Notes: generated from the letters alone by a model not told the origin. A stretch of 64,000 nt of DNA from an uncultured Bacteroidia bacterium (GCA_943787465.1 CALSMN010000004.1:186001-250000); one strand, 5' to 3'; counted from the stretch's first letter, positions 45,116-55,441 are shown. Made by a program: numbers and translations.

Positions 45116-47833
45116 CTACACATCAAATGCCTCATCCACAATGGCTTGTTGTTCCCTTACATGAACCGCTGCATACCCAGTTGCTGGACTAGCACTACTC
45201 CTTCGGGTAATTTCTTTGAAATTTCGAGCCCAATCGTAACGCAATACATGCATCCAAGCACCCATATTTTTAGGTTCTTCTTGCACCCAACAAAATTCTG
45301 CTTTAGGATAGTGTTTGAATAGCTTTTGAATTTGAGATTCTGGCATAGGATAAAGTTGTTCTATACGAACAATAGCAACATCCTTTCGTTGATCTGTTTC
45401 TTGTTTTTGAAGTAAATCAAAATAGATTTTCCCACTGCAGAGGTTCACTCGTTTTACCTTTTTAGCATCTACAAAGTTGTCTGTAATCACTTCTTGAAAG
45501 CCTTGTTTGGTAAAATCATCCACTGTGCTGACACATTTTGGGTGTCTTAGTAAACTCTTAGGACTCATAATGACCAGTGGTTTTCTAAAATCACGATGGA
45601 TTTGTCGGCGTAATGCATGAAATAAATTAGCCGGTGTTGTCAAATTCATCACTTGCATATTCGCAGAAGCACAAAGTTGTAAGTAACGCTCTAATCGTGC
45701 ACTACTATGCTCTGGGCCTTGTCCTTCATATCCATGAGGCAATAACATAGTTAAACCACTATATCTCCCCCATTTCGTCTCACCGCTAGCAACAAACTGA
45801 TCGACCATCACCTGGCATCCATTGGCAAAATCACCGAATTGTGCCTCCCATATGGTTAATCCTTGAGGATTCGTAATTGAATACCCATATTCAAATCCAA
45901 GAACGGCATATTCCGATAGTAACGAATTGTAAATCTGGAATTTAGCTTGTTCTTTAGAAATATGATTTAGTGGGACATATTTATCTAATCTGTCTTCCAT
46001 ATTAATAACGGAGTGGCGATGTGAAAATGTGCCTCTTTCTACATCCTGACCACTCATTCGAACTGGATGACCCTCTTCGAGTAATGTCCCGTATGATAAT
46101 AACTCTCCCATGGCCCAATCATAAACTCCCGATTCAATCATCTGTTTACGATCGTTATATAGCTTGGTAACTTTTTTAATGGGCGTATGTTTATCCGGTA
46201 TTGACGTAATAGCGTTAGCCACTTTTTTTAATTGACTTGCTGACACTTGAGTTTTAAACGAACGTTCAAAATCAGCTTTGGTCCCTGATTTTATACTACT
46301 CCACGTATTTTTGGGAAGATTGTTGTTCTTGGGTTTTTTATCTGCTCTTACATCCTCTAAATCTTGTTGAAGCATTTTTTTGAATTCACGCTCCATTTCT
46401 TTGGCTAGATTCGCTTCTATACTTCCTTGTTCACTTAATTTTTGAGCATAAATTTCCCGAGGATTAGGGTGTTTAGCAATAGCCTTGTACAATACGGGTT
46501 GAGTAAATTTAGGCTCATCTCCTTCGTTATGACCATATTTACGATAGCCCAAAATATCAATAAATACATCCGAATTGAATTTTTGTCTATACTCAAGAGC
46601 TAATTTAATCGTGTAAATAACAGCTTCTACATCATCACCATTTACATGAAAAACAGGGCTTTTAGTTGTTTTAGCAACGTCAGTGCAATAAATAGAAGTT
46701 CTCGCGTCAGTATAATTTGTCGTAAATCCGATTTGATTATTGGTCACAAGATGCAAGATCCCTCCTACATTATACCCCTCTAAACCAGCCATTTGAATCA
46801 CTTCATATACAATACCCTGACCAGCAATGGCCGCATCACCATGAATAAGAATAGGTGTTATTTTAGAAAAATCATTTTGATAACTTTTATCTAATTTTGC
46901 TCGAGACATCCCTTGAACAACAGGATTAACTGCTTCTAAATGACTTGGATTAGGACATAAATTTAGCTTTACTTTTTTACCTAAACTCGTGGTAATAGAA
47001 CTTGTATACCCTAAGTGATATTTTACATCTCCCTCAAATATGGATTCTTCATATGCTTTTCCTTCAAATTCATTGAAGATTTCGGCATAACTTTTTTGCA
47101 TAATATTAGCCAATACATTTAATCTGCCTCGATGAGCCATGCCAATAACAAATTCTTGAACCCCATGACTCGATCCTAACTCGATAGCCGCATCTAATGC
47201 GGGTATTAATGACTCTAATCCTTCTAATGAAAATCGTTTTTGTCCAACATACTTGGTATGTAAGAAATTTTCAAACGCTACGGCTTGATTCAATTTCTCT
47301 AGGGTTAACTTTTTTTGTTCAATGGTGAAGTCAGGGGTATTTTTCTTCAATTCCATTTTGGATTGCAACCACTCTATCTGTTCGGGATTGGTCATGTACA
47401 TATATTCTACGCCAATACTCCCGCAGTAAGTTGTTTCACAATGAGCTATAATATCTTTGAGCTTTGCTGCCCCTATCCCTAATGCTACGCCAGCATTAAA
47501 TTTTTTTTCTAAGTCAGTTTTGGTAAGTCCAAAATTCTCGATAGACAAATCTGGACTATACTTTCTTCGCTCACGAACCGGATTAGTTTTGGTAAATAAA
47601 TGCCCTCGCGAACGATATCCTTTGTTAATGAGATTTAATACATTGATTTCCTTCAACATATCTTCAGAGACAACATCACCAGAGTTTAGTCCTAAATCTC
47701 CATAAGCCAAGTCAAACCCTTCAAAAAAGCGTTGCCAACTTTCGTCTAATGAATATTTATCGGTTTTGTACTGTTCGTAAAGATGCTCTATAGAATCTAC
47801 ATCTGCATTGCTGAGGTATGAATGATTTAACAT
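45116..47833 (-). CDS. sucA: 2-oxoglutarate dehydrogenase E1 component
   Basis: The 905-residue thiamine-diphosphate enzyme decarboxylates 2-oxoglutarate in the TCA cycle. It shows the N-terminal SIEHLYEQYKTD...SWQRFFEGF segment, EFVIGMAHRGRLNVLANI, GDAAIAGQGIVYEV, the GYRKYGHNEGDEP motif, EAQFGDFANG and LLPHGYEGQGPEHSSAR. Length fits the family. sucB is not next to it. A TATTTTTG box lies 16 bases before ATG 47833. Confidence 0.96.
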   Translation of the reverse strand: MLNHSYLSNADVDSIEHLYEQYKTDKYSLDESWQRFFEGFDLAYGDLGLNSGDVVSEDMLKEINVLNLINKGYRSRGHLFTKTNPVRERRKYSPDLSIENFGLTKTDLEKKFNAGVALGIGAAKLKDIIAHCETTYCGSIGVEYMYMTNPEQIEWLQSKMELKKNTPDFTIEQKKLTLEKLNQAVAFENFLHTKYVGQKRFSLEGLESLIPALDAAIELGSSHGVQEFVIGMAHRGRLNVLANIMQKSYAEIFNEFEGKAYEESIFEGDVKYHLGYTSSITTSLGKKVKLNLCPNPSHLEAVNPVVQGMSRAKLDKSYQNDFSKITPILIHGDAAIAGQGIVYEVIQMAGLEGYNVGGILHLVTNNQIGFTTNYTDARTSIYCTDVAKTTKSPVFHVNGDDVEAVIYTIKLALEYRQKFNSDVFIDILGYRKYGHNEGDEPKFTQPVLYKAIAKHPNPREIYAQKLSEQGSIEANLAKEMEREFKKMLQQDLEDVRADKKPKNNNLPKNTWSSIKSGTKADFERSFKTQVSASQLKKVANAITSIPDKHTPIKKVTKLYNDRKQMIESGVYDWAMGELLSYGTLLEEGHPVRMSGQDVERGTFSHRHSVINMEDRLDKYVPLNHISKEQAKFQIYNSLLSEYAVLGFEYGYSITNPQGLTIWEAQFGDFANGCQVMVDQFVASGETKWGRYSGLTMLLPHGYEGQGPEHSSARLERYLQLCASANMQVMNLTTPANLFHALRRQIHRDFRKPLVIMSPKSLLRHPKCVSTVDDFTKQGFQEVITDNFVDAKKVKRVNLCSGKIYFDLLQKQETDQRKDVAIVRIEQLYPMPESQIQKLFKHYPKAEFCWVQEEPKNMGAWMHVLRYDWARNFKEITRRSSASPATGYAAVHVREQQAIVDEAFDV

Positions 47834-47849
47834 TGCTTGAGTGTTGCAA

Positions 47850-47857
47850 CAAAAATA
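47850..47857 (-). promoter_or_regulatory. -7 promoter box TATTTTTG for sucA
   Basis: A perfect TAnnTTTG box on the minus strand, 16 bases before ATG 47833. Confidence 0.55.
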
Positions 47858-47994
47858 GAAATGTGATTTATTCTAACTCACTTTATTTATGAAAGATTTA
47901 TCCATAATTATTCTGACATCCTCCCTGCAATTAGAAAGCCTGTAGCTGTGTTCAATAAACCGATAAATTTTTACCCTAACGTTAACCAAAATAA

Positions 47995-48002
47995 TACATT
48001 TG
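47995..48002 (+). promoter_or_regulatory. -7 promoter box TACATTTG for mfd
   Basis: A perfect TAnnTTTG box ending 12 bases before GTG 48015. It overlaps an in-frame TTG at 48000, which therefore cannot be transcribed from this promoter and is not the start. Confidence 0.6.
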
Positions 48003-48014
48003 CGTTCTACTAAA

Positions 48015-51000
48015 GTGAATAGCAAGGATTTCGTTCAACGCTTCCATCAATATCCGATTTTTACGGAATTGGAACGTGAACTTATGGCCGGAAAAAGACG
48101 TTTTGGAATTCAACAATGCATAGGATCAGCCAAATCTATCTTAATCGCCAAATTATTAGAAAAAAATCAACGTAGTATCTTAGTACTTTGTGAAAACCTT
48201 GAACAGGCTGAAAATACATACTCTGATCTTACCGTTTTTACCGACCATAATTATGTTTTTTTATGGAAAGACTCCTTTCGAAAGCCCTTTAACTTATCCA
48301 CTTCAGATAGTAGCAAAATTCAGAGTAAAGCAAGCGTTTTGGATGCTTTGACAGATATTGATCAACCTAAAATTGTTGTAACGTATCCCGAAGCTATTGC
48401 TGAAAAAATAGTACGTCAAGAAGAATTCGAAAAAAGTAAATTTACCTTTAGAGTAGGTGAAGAAGTGGATTTAGATTTTCTCATTGAATTGCTTAATACC
48501 TATCATTTTTACAGAGAAGATTTCGTATACGAGCCAGGACAATTTTCTATTCGTGGAGGGATAATAGACTTATTTTCTTTTGCTAATGATTTGCCTATCC
48601 GTCTTGAACTTTTTGGACGCACCATTGAGAGTATTCGAGAATTTGATCCATTGAGTCAGTTGAGTACTAAAACACTAGTTCGCGCAACTGTTGTCCCTAA
48701 TGTATCTGAGGGTATTCAATCACAGGATAGCACCCATATTTTTGACTACTTAGGTCAAAAACCAGTCGTTTGTTCCATAAACTTACCCCACGCCATAGCC
48801 TTCCTAGAAAAAGGATTAGAAAAAGCATCCAATCAAGATTCTGAAAACTATGTGTCTGATCGAATTTTCTTCACGTTAGAAGATATTTTAGAGCAAATAT
48901 CGAAGACTGTTGTGCTAGAATTTAGTAGCCAAACGCATTATAGACCCGCTGTAAAATTGAAGTTGAATCAGAGCCCTCAAGCCTCTATCAATAAAAACTT
49001 TAACCTACTGATAGACACCTTTAAGGCATACGAAAAACAGGGTTATCAACCTTTAATTTTTTCAGAAAGCACCAAACAAATTGAACGATTAGAAAGCATT
49101 TTTGATGATTTGAATGCGGGATATCAATTGCAACCTATATATAAAAGTTTGAGTGAGGGTTTTATTGATCATGACTTAAAAATAGCAGCCTACACAGAGC
49201 ACCAAATATTCAATCGATATTACTTGGCCCGATCTGGTAAATCTGTTTCTACTAGTGGCACCATCACCTTAAAAGAATTACAGGATTTAAATCCTGGTGA
49301 TTTTGTAGTTCATATGGATCATGGCATTGGTCAATTTAAAGGATTACAGCGAATAGAAATGGCTGGCAAAATGCAAGATGCAATTCGAATTGAATATAAA
49401 AATAATGACTTATTATATGTCAATATTGGTTCGCTCTATAAGATTAGCAAGTACAAAGGAAGTGAGGGAGCACCGCCTAAAGTAAATAAATTGGGTGGAG
49501 ATGCATGGACTAATCTAAAACGAAAAACAAAAGCTCAGGTTAAAGATATTGCTAAAGATTTGATAGAGCTATATGCTAAGCGAAAAGCTGAAAAGGGGTT
49601 TCAATTTCAACCAGACACGTATCTTCAAACAGAATTAGAGGCAAGTTTTTTGTATGAAGACACACCAGATCAAGCCAAAGCAACTGAAGATTTTAAGGCC
49701 GACATGGAAAGTCCCAACCCAATGGATCGACTGATATGCGGTGATGTAGGTTTTGGGAAAACAGAAATTGCCATTCGTGCTGCGTTTAAAGCTGTAACCG
49801 ATAGTAAACAAGTAGCCATTTTAGTACCTACCACTATATTGGCTCAACAGCATTACAAAACTTTCAAAGAACGACTCCGTGATTTTCCGTGTACAGTGGA
49901 TTACGTCAACCGATTCCGAACAGTAAAACAACAAGCGCAAACGTTAAAAAACCTTGCAGAAGGCAAACTAGACATCATCATTGGAACGCACAAACTACTG
50001 AGTAAAAAAACAGTATTCCGTGACCTAGGACTCCTCATTATTGATGAGGAGCAAAAATTTGGCGTAAGTGCCAAAGAGCGATTAAAAGCGTTTAGGGCCA
50101 ATGTTGATACACTCACCCTTACGGCAACTCCTATACCACGAACACTACATTTCTCTCTAATGGGTGCCCGTGATTTAAGTATTATCCAAACACCTCCTCC
50201 TAACAGAAGACCCGTCCAAACTGAAGTTCAGGTGTGGAACGATGAGATTTTAAAAGAGGCCATTCATGCTGAAATTAATCGAGGTGGCCAAGCCTTTGTC
50301 ATTCACAACAGAGTAAAAGACATTCAAGAAATTGCACAACGAATTCGAAATCTTGTTCCACAAGCCAATGTGATTGTAGGTCATGGACAGATGAAGGGAG
50401 ATGATTTAGAAAAGGTCATGGTACAATTCATCGAAGGAGAATACAATGTGTTGGTAGCTACCACTATTATCGAAAGTGGGCTGGATATCCCCAATGCCAA
50501 TACTATTGTCATCAACAATGCTCACATGTTTGGATTGAGTGATTTGCATCAAATGCGAGGCAGAGTTGGTCGAAGCAATATAAAAGCTTATTGTTATCTT
50601 CTGGCACCTCCCTTATATACCCTCCCAGATGAAGGCCGAAGGAGACTTATTGCTATTGAAGAATTTTCTGACTTGGGCAGTGGTTTTAATGTAGCTATGC
50701 GTGATTTGGATATTCGTGGAGCTGGAAATCTATTGGGAGCAGAACAGAGTGGTTTTATTGCAGAAATAGGATTCAATATGTATCATAAAATTTTGGACGA
50801 AGCCATTCAAGAACTTAGAGATGGAGAATACAAGGATTTACTTGAAGAAGTAGACGGCAAACCGGCACCTAAAAAATTAGAGGTAAGTACTACTGTTGAA
50901 ACCGATTTTGAGGCTCGAATCCCTGAGAATTACGTGAGTAATGTTGCTGAGCGAATCAATTTATATACCGCATTAAGTGGCATGAATAATTTGGAGGATT

Positions 51001-51332
51001 TAGAACTCGCTATGGAAAAAATTATTGATCGATTTGGTAAACTTCCACCCCAGGTCAATCAGTTATTCTTAAGCATTCGTCTTAAAATAGCAGCTCAACA
51101 GATTTATGCTGAAAAACTAAAAACAAAAGGAACTGATTTGTATTTGTTTTTTAACAATGATTTAGGTGAAGAATTCTACCAAGAAAAAACATTCGCAAGC
51201 ATTATGAATATGGTGCAACTCAAGCCTCAGCATTATAGTTTTAAACAATCCAACAAACATCTTATTTTAACTATCAAGGGATATGGTTCTATTCAGAATG
51301 GTTTAATTGAAATCCAATCTCTCGCTCAATAG
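48015..51332 (+). CDS. mfd: Transcription-repair coupling factor
   Basis: Mfd removes RNA polymerase stalled at DNA damage and recruits UvrA. From GTG 48015 it is 1,105 residues: a UvrB-homology module with YEPGQFSIRGGIIDLFSF, the RNA-polymerase-interacting CarD-like domain (LNPGDFVVHMDHGIGQFKGL), a RecG-type helicase (GDVGFGKTEIAIRA Walker A, IDEEQKFG Walker B, TLTATPIPRTLHFSL), the TRG-type motif region (GAEQSGFIAEIGFNMY) and the C-terminal TRCF domain. The GTG start is chosen from the promoter box position. Confidence 0.95.
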   Translation: MNSKDFVQRFHQYPIFTELERELMAGKRRFGIQQCIGSAKSILIAKLLEKNQRSILVLCENLEQAENTYSDLTVFTDHNYVFLWKDSFRKPFNLSTSDSSKIQSKASVLDALTDIDQPKIVVTYPEAIAEKIVRQEEFEKSKFTFRVGEEVDLDFLIELLNTYHFYREDFVYEPGQFSIRGGIIDLFSFANDLPIRLELFGRTIESIREFDPLSQLSTKTLVRATVVPNVSEGIQSQDSTHIFDYLGQKPVVCSINLPHAIAFLEKGLEKASNQDSENYVSDRIFFTLEDILEQISKTVVLEFSSQTHYRPAVKLKLNQSPQASINKNFNLLIDTFKAYEKQGYQPLIFSESTKQIERLESIFDDLNAGYQLQPIYKSLSEGFIDHDLKIAAYTEHQIFNRYYLARSGKSVSTSGTITLKELQDLNPGDFVVHMDHGIGQFKGLQRIEMAGKMQDAIRIEYKNNDLLYVNIGSLYKISKYKGSEGAPPKVNKLGGDAWTNLKRKTKAQVKDIAKDLIELYAKRKAEKGFQFQPDTYLQTELEASFLYEDTPDQAKATEDFKADMESPNPMDRLICGDVGFGKTEIAIRAAFKAVTDSKQVAILVPTTILAQQHYKTFKERLRDFPCTVDYVNRFRTVKQQAQTLKNLAEGKLDIIIGTHKLLSKKTVFRDLGLLIIDEEQKFGVSAKERLKAFRANVDTLTLTATPIPRTLHFSLMGARDLSIIQTPPPNRRPVQTEVQVWNDEILKEAIHAEINRGGQAFVIHNRVKDIQEIAQRIRNLVPQANVIVGHGQMKGDDLEKVMVQFIEGEYNVLVATTIIESGLDIPNANTIVINNAHMFGLSDLHQMRGRVGRSNIKAYCYLLAPPLYTLPDEGRRRLIAIEEFSDLGSGFNVAMRDLDIRGAGNLLGAEQSGFIAEIGFNMYHKILDEAIQELRDGEYKDLLEEVDGKPAPKKLEVSTTVETDFEARIPENYVSNVAERINLYTALSGMNNLEDLELAMEKIIDRFGKLPPQVNQLFLSIRLKIAAQQIYAEKLKTKGTDLYLFFNNDLGEEFYQEKTFASIMNMVQLKPQHYSFKQSNKHLILTIKGYGSIQNGLIEIQSLAQ

Positions 51333-51405
51333 TGCTTTTGATATTGATTCCCATAGAGATTGATTAATTTTCATGTTTATTTGAAACCATAATTACCCTA
51401 GTACG

Positions 51406-52380
51406 ATGCGATTAATCACCCGAGATGATATTTTAGATATCCTTGCTAAAAGTAGGCAACGGGGCATTCGATTCTTATTGTCCAAGCTCACATTTAACCA
51501 GCTTGCAAGAACAAAAAGTGCATTTGACGAATCTGCTATTTTACATTCCAATTGGTGGATTATCCCAGCGGTTAAAGAACGTTGGAATGCATTAATTACA
51601 GGCGATCCAAAACAAACCTATGAGAAATTTATGATGGACCACTACTTCCAAAATTGTAAAAATATCAGACTCATCTCAATTGGAAGTGGATCATGTAGTC
51701 ATGAAATTACTCTAGCCCAATATCCTCAATTTGATGAAATTGTATGTGTAGACCTAGCCAAAAATAGACTAGAAGAAGCTAAAGCTATCGCTGAAAAAAA
51801 GGATATACATAATATGACTTTTGTATGTGCTAATATTTTGGATTACCCTTTTGAAGGTACTTTTGATATTGTTTTATTTCATTCCTCTTTGCATCACTTT
51901 GATAATCTCGCTCAACTAATTCCTGAAAAAATTATTCCAATTTTAAATCCTGGAGGTTACTTGGTCATCAATGAATATGTTGGTCCAACACGCCTTCAAC
52001 ATCCCAAACATCAAATTGATGCCATCAATCAGTCCATTCAGACCATTCCGTTGCTATTGCGAAAACGATTCAAAACCGATTGGATAAAAAATAAATACAG
52101 CGGCTCCGGACTTATACGCATGATATTAGCAGACCCTTCAGAATGTATTGATTCGTCCAGCATTTTACCATGCATTCATTTGCATTTCGAAACCTGCATA
52201 GAAAAGCCCTATGGGGGAAATCTACTGATGCATGTACTGAAAGATATCGCTCACCATTTTATTGAAATGGATGAAGAAAAAGAAAAAGTATTACGCCAAT
52301 TATTTGACATGGAAGATCAATACTTAATGACCCGATCCTCTGATTTTATATTTGGGATATATCAGCTCAAAACTGCTTAA
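51406..52380 (+). CDS. Class I SAM-dependent methyltransferase
   Basis: The 324-residue protein has a Rossmann methyltransferase core in its middle: ISIGSGSCSHEITLA (motif I), IVCVDLAKNRLEEAK (motif II) and FDIVLFHSSLHHFDN, followed by the LNPGGYLVINEYVGP strand. The N-terminal 80 and C-terminal 100 residues are helical and specific to this protein; the target (small molecule, lipid or quinone-like) cannot be told. It overlaps the convergent kynureninase gene by 14 bases. Confidence 0.85.
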   Translation: MRLITRDDILDILAKSRQRGIRFLLSKLTFNQLARTKSAFDESAILHSNWWIIPAVKERWNALITGDPKQTYEKFMMDHYFQNCKNIRLISIGSGSCSHEITLAQYPQFDEIVCVDLAKNRLEEAKAIAEKKDIHNMTFVCANILDYPFEGTFDIVLFHSSLHHFDNLAQLIPEKIIPILNPGGYLVINEYVGPTRLQHPKHQIDAINQSIQTIPLLLRKRFKTDWIKNKYSGSGLIRMILADPSECIDSSSILPCIHLHFETCIEKPYGGNLLMHVLKDIAHHFIEMDEEKEKVLRQLFDMEDQYLMTRSSDFIFGIYQLKTA

Positions 52381-53626
52381 GCAACTCCCCGAATTCCCAT
52401 ACGTCCATAAATGAATTATAAAAAGGAACAGGAGCAAGCCGAATTACGTTAGGCTCTCGCCAATCAGCTATAACATCATTTAAAGTCAGATAATCAAACA
52501 ATGCTTTACCACTCTCATTGGTAAGTATACTTAGTTGACACCCTCTATCTTCGGGTGTTATAATTTCAAAAGCCAACTTTTGATTGAATTCTTGAGCATC
52601 TAATACAATTTGCTCTAAAAATGCATTTAAAGCTTTTCCTTTTTTAACCAAAGCATCCATACCTACTTCGTCAAATAAATCCAAAGCAGCTTTGTGAGTA
52701 GCCATCGAAATGATGGGAGCATTACTTAGCTGCCAACCTGCAGCACCTGGTTCGGGCTTAAAACCTCTTTTCATTTGGAAGCGCTCACTTTCTTTATACC
52801 CCCACCAACCAGCAAAACGAGGCATTTCAGGATTATTACCATGCTTTTCATGCACAAACACTCCACTAACACCCCCCGGTCCAGAATTCATGTATTTGTA
52901 AGTACACCAGGCTGCAAAATCCACACCCCAGTCGTGTAACTGTAATTTCACATTTCCCGCAGCATGAGCACAATCAATACCCACAAAAGCTCCCACAGCG
53001 TGAGCGGCATGGGTTAGTGCTTTAATATCAAAATATTGACCGGTATAATATTGAACGCCACTAAAAAAAAGTAAGGCCAACTGATCGCCATTCTCGTTGA
53101 TAGCCTGACATACATCTTCTGTTCTTAAATGATGTTCACCTGCTCTTGGCTTAATTTCTATTACTGCATCGTCATAATCTAACCCATGATGTTTTACTTG
53201 GCTCTCAATGGCATACATATCACTTGGGAAAGCACCTGCTTCCATAATAATTTTAAACCGAGAAGAGGTGGGTCTGTAAAAACTAACCAATAGTAAATGA
53301 AGATTAACGGTTAGATTATTCATCACCACTACTTCCTCTTTCTTGGCTCCAACCACAAGTGCTTCTTTTTCGAAAAAATGATGGTATTTAAACCATGGAT
53401 TTTTACCATGAAAATGACCTTCTACGCCTAAGTTTTTCCAATCGTCTAACTCTTGTTGAATGTATGACTGAACTGCTTTAGGCTGCAAACCCAACGAATT
53501 GCCAGTAAAGTATAACTGTTCTGATCTGGTTTTGCCCGGTGGAATAAAAAAATGATGACGATACTTTTTAAGAACATCCGCCTGATCTAAATCAACAGCT
53601 ACTTGTTTACTCGTGGTATTAAACAT
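52367..53626 (-). CDS. kynU: Kynureninase
   Basis: KynU is a PLP enzyme that cuts kynurenine to anthranilate and alanine, in tryptophan breakdown or NAD synthesis. The 419-residue protein shows FTGNSLGLQPKAV, NNLTVNLHLLLVSFYRP, the PLP-binding IDCAHAAGNVKL and CTYKYMNSGPGGV containing the Schiff-base Lys, and AGWWGYKES. No other kynurenine-pathway gene is adjacent. A TTTATTTG box lies 4 bases before ATG 53626, so the mRNA is probably leaderless. Confidence 0.95.
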   Translation of the reverse strand: MFNTTSKQVAVDLDQADVLKKYRHHFFIPPGKTRSEQLYFTGNSLGLQPKAVQSYIQQELDDWKNLGVEGHFHGKNPWFKYHHFFEKEALVVGAKKEEVVVMNNLTVNLHLLLVSFYRPTSSRFKIIMEAGAFPSDMYAIESQVKHHGLDYDDAVIEIKPRAGEHHLRTEDVCQAINENGDQLALLFFSGVQYYTGQYFDIKALTHAAHAVGAFVGIDCAHAAGNVKLQLHDWGVDFAAWCTYKYMNSGPGGVSGVFVHEKHGNNPEMPRFAGWWGYKESERFQMKRGFKPEPGAAGWQLSNAPIISMATHKAALDLFDEVGMDALVKKGKALNAFLEQIVLDAQEFNQKLAFEIITPEDRGCQLSILTNESGKALFDYLTLNDVIADWREPNVIRLAPVPFYNSFMDVWEFGELLKQF

Positions 53627-53630
53627 GCTA

Positions 53631-53638
53631 CAAATAAA
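53631..53638 (-). promoter_or_regulatory. -7-like box TTTATTTG for kynU
   Basis: A one-mismatch TAnnTTTG box on the minus strand ending 4 bases before ATG 53626. Confidence 0.4.
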
Positions 53639-53680
53639 GTGACAAATTGGTGGTCCAAAAGCATTCCTTGGAATTTAGAA

Positions 53681-54274
53681 TTAAAATAGAAAAAATAAAA
53701 ACACAATGAATAAGGCGATTGCAGCAAGAATGATAACAGAAGATAGAATGGCCACAAATAGTGCAAGTCCATAATATTCTGGAACGCCTGGATTCATATA
53801 TTGTCGATAAATACGAATCGCTTTTAAGGAGGCCCATAAGGCAAAAAACACGCCTATCCCTGTTAGTATGGTCGTCACAAGCAATACAAAAGAAATCCAT
53901 GCATTGGTATTGGCTTTTCGGTATTGGTCTTTGATATATTGATTTTGCCAGTCTATGGGTGGAACAGAATCCCGTGGTTCAACTAAAATAACCCGAGGTG
54001 CCATTGATTTTATACGTTTCTCCTTATTTATTTTTTGAGCAATCTTGTCTTCTATTGGTAAAAGAACAACTTCAGGCTGAACAGGATTTTCTTCTACTGA
54101 CTGATGAACAGAAACTGCAACTGTAGATTTATTTCGGTCTGATTGGGGTACATCAAGGGTAGAAACCTGCTGAGGCTGACTCTTAACTCGTATCATTCTC
54201 GATCGATAATTTGATTGACATGAGAATAGAAGGAAAGATAAAAAAATAAATACTAGTTGTTTGAATTTTCGCAT
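53681..54274 (-). CDS. Lipoprotein with two C-terminal membrane segments, unknown function
   Basis: The 197-residue protein opens with a lipoprotein signal (FIFLSFLLFSC) and a basic, Ser/Gln-rich linker, then has two hydrophobic helices in the C-terminal third (ISFVLLVTTILTGIGVFFALWA and LALFVAILSSVIILAAIALFIVFLFF). A DUF4190-like helix pair is possible but not certain. It is third in a cluster with the WG-repeat gene and a hypothetical exported protein; a TAAATTTG box 13 bases before its start suggests it can be transcribed alone. Confidence 0.65.
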   Translation of the reverse strand: MRKFKQLVFIFLSFLLFSCQSNYRSRMIRVKSQPQQVSTLDVPQSDRNKSTVAVSVHQSVEENPVQPEVVLLPIEDKIAQKINKEKRIKSMAPRVILVEPRDSVPPIDWQNQYIKDQYRKANTNAWISFVLLVTTILTGIGVFFALWASLKAIRIYRQYMNPGVPEYYGLALFVAILSSVIILAAIALFIVFLFFLF

Positions 54275-54287
54275 AGTTATATTGATA

Positions 54288-54295
54288 CAAATTTA
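54288..54295 (-). promoter_or_regulatory. -7 promoter box TAAATTTG for the 53681-54274 lipoprotein gene
   Basis: A perfect TAnnTTTG box on the minus strand, 13 bases before ATG 54274, overlapping the stop region of the WG-repeat gene. Confidence 0.5.
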
Positions 54296-54901
54296 AAATA
54301 ATCGGAGATACTTGCCACTTTTGTAACCATAACCCGTTGGACTAATATATTGATAGGATGCATTGAAAATGGATTCATTATGGGCGTTGACCACACCATA
54401 TTCATCATTTAGGCGAACAATTATTTTATTTTTATTTAAAATCCGCGGTGGCAAAGCATACATTGGCGGAATTAACTCAGAGCCTGACGTGTCATAAGCC
54501 CCCCATAAACCTTCATGAGACTGAACCAGAATGAGTCCGTTGTAGGGTAATTTGACGCGAGCAAATTGGCTGGGAAGAAGCAGCTTCATTGCTGTATTTA
54601 GAATATTTTGATTGATACTATCTCCCACTATAGCATAACCATCCTTAAAATTAGTTGCAATTACAAATTGATATGACGTTTCTAATCTCCCATTTTCATT
54701 GATATACCCATATAAATCACCTTCTGCAACAAATGCTTTACCTTGAGACAGTTCTCCTACTTCAGAGAAACGATAACTACTGATTTGTTTGCTATTATTA
54801 AAAATTGCCATTTTACCATTATTGGGATGATTTTTCACTTCCCATGACTGAGCGTTCCCGGTTATACTTATGATTATAAAAAGAAATCCTACTATTTTCA
54901 C
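54293..54901 (-). CDS. Exported WG-repeat protein
   Basis: The 202-residue protein has a signal peptide (VGFLFIIISITGNAQS) and WG-type repeats of about 40 residues, each with a GKAFVAEGDLYGYINENG- or GLWGAYDTSGSELIPPMY-like turn. The WG (KWG) repeat fold is common in Bacteroidota envelope proteins and its function is unknown. It starts at GTG 54901, overlapping the upstream stop as GTGA, so it is coupled to the 54898-55431 gene. Confidence 0.8.
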   Translation of the reverse strand: MKIVGFLFIIISITGNAQSWEVKNHPNNGKMAIFNNSKQISSYRFSEVGELSQGKAFVAEGDLYGYINENGRLETSYQFVIATNFKDGYAIVGDSINQNILNTAMKLLLPSQFARVKLPYNGLILVQSHEGLWGAYDTSGSELIPPMYALPPRILNKNKIIVRLNDEYGVVNAHNESIFNASYQYISPTGYGYKSGKYLRLF

Positions 54902-55431
54902 TCTACTATCTTTAATTCAAGTTTGTCTCCCACAAACCAATGATCATTTAATACAATGGCAATATACGAAATTGTAAATTGATTTTTTCGCTTTGAATAA
55001 TGATGCGTTACATAGCAATACTTATTGTTATTGTCGTCTGATCCATAACGATAGGAAATTGAATCAAAACCAAGTTTGAGGAATTTGATACCTAAAGCGT
55101 CCAATTTCTTCTGTATTTTACGATAATCTCTTTGCAAACCACGCAAGATCATCTGCTGTTTGACAATTACTTGGTCGGCTCTAAAATCTAAAGCTAAAGT
55201 ATCAAAGGTCATTTTCAGATAATTGACATCTGGTACAAAGTCTTTTATTGAAGATGCGTCTTTTCTTGTCAACATTGTATGAAAGGAATCGCATAATACA
55301 GGTAAATCTTGAAACAAAACTGGTTTCATGGATCGGCTATCTGATGAGGTATTTTTCAATACATAAAGTTGTGCTTTTGAAAAAAACCCCGATAAAAAAA
55401 ACAATGACATCAAAAAGATTCTAAAGTTCAT
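54898..55431 (-). CDS. Exported protein of unknown function
   Basis: From ATG 55431 the protein is 177 residues with a signal peptide (FRIFLMSLFFLSGFFSKAQ) and a mixed alpha/beta body with no motif I recognise; it has a Lys-rich middle (RGLQRDYRKIQKKLDALGIKF) that may be a short coiled coil. An in-frame ATG further upstream lies beyond the TACCTTTG box at 55442 and is rejected. It overlaps the WG-repeat gene by four bases. Confidence 0.65.
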   Translation of the reverse strand: MNFRIFLMSLFFLSGFFSKAQLYVLKNTSSDSRSMKPVLFQDLPVLCDSFHTMLTRKDASSIKDFVPDVNYLKMTFDTLALDFRADQVIVKQQMILRGLQRDYRKIQKKLDALGIKFLKLGFDSISYRYGSDDNNNKYCYVTHHYSKRKNQFTISYIAIVLNDHWFVGDKLELKIVE

Positions 55432-55441
55432 GTAACCGTTA

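Noticed and set aside
48000-48014. TTG at 48000 as the mfd start
   Set aside because: It overlaps the TACATTTG promoter box, so it would not be in the mRNA made from that promoter.
52367-53626. Kynureninase as a functional partner of the MbnP/MbnH kynurenine system
   Set aside because: It acts on free kynurenine, not on a protein residue, and lies 18 kb away with its own promoter; the shared word is coincidence.
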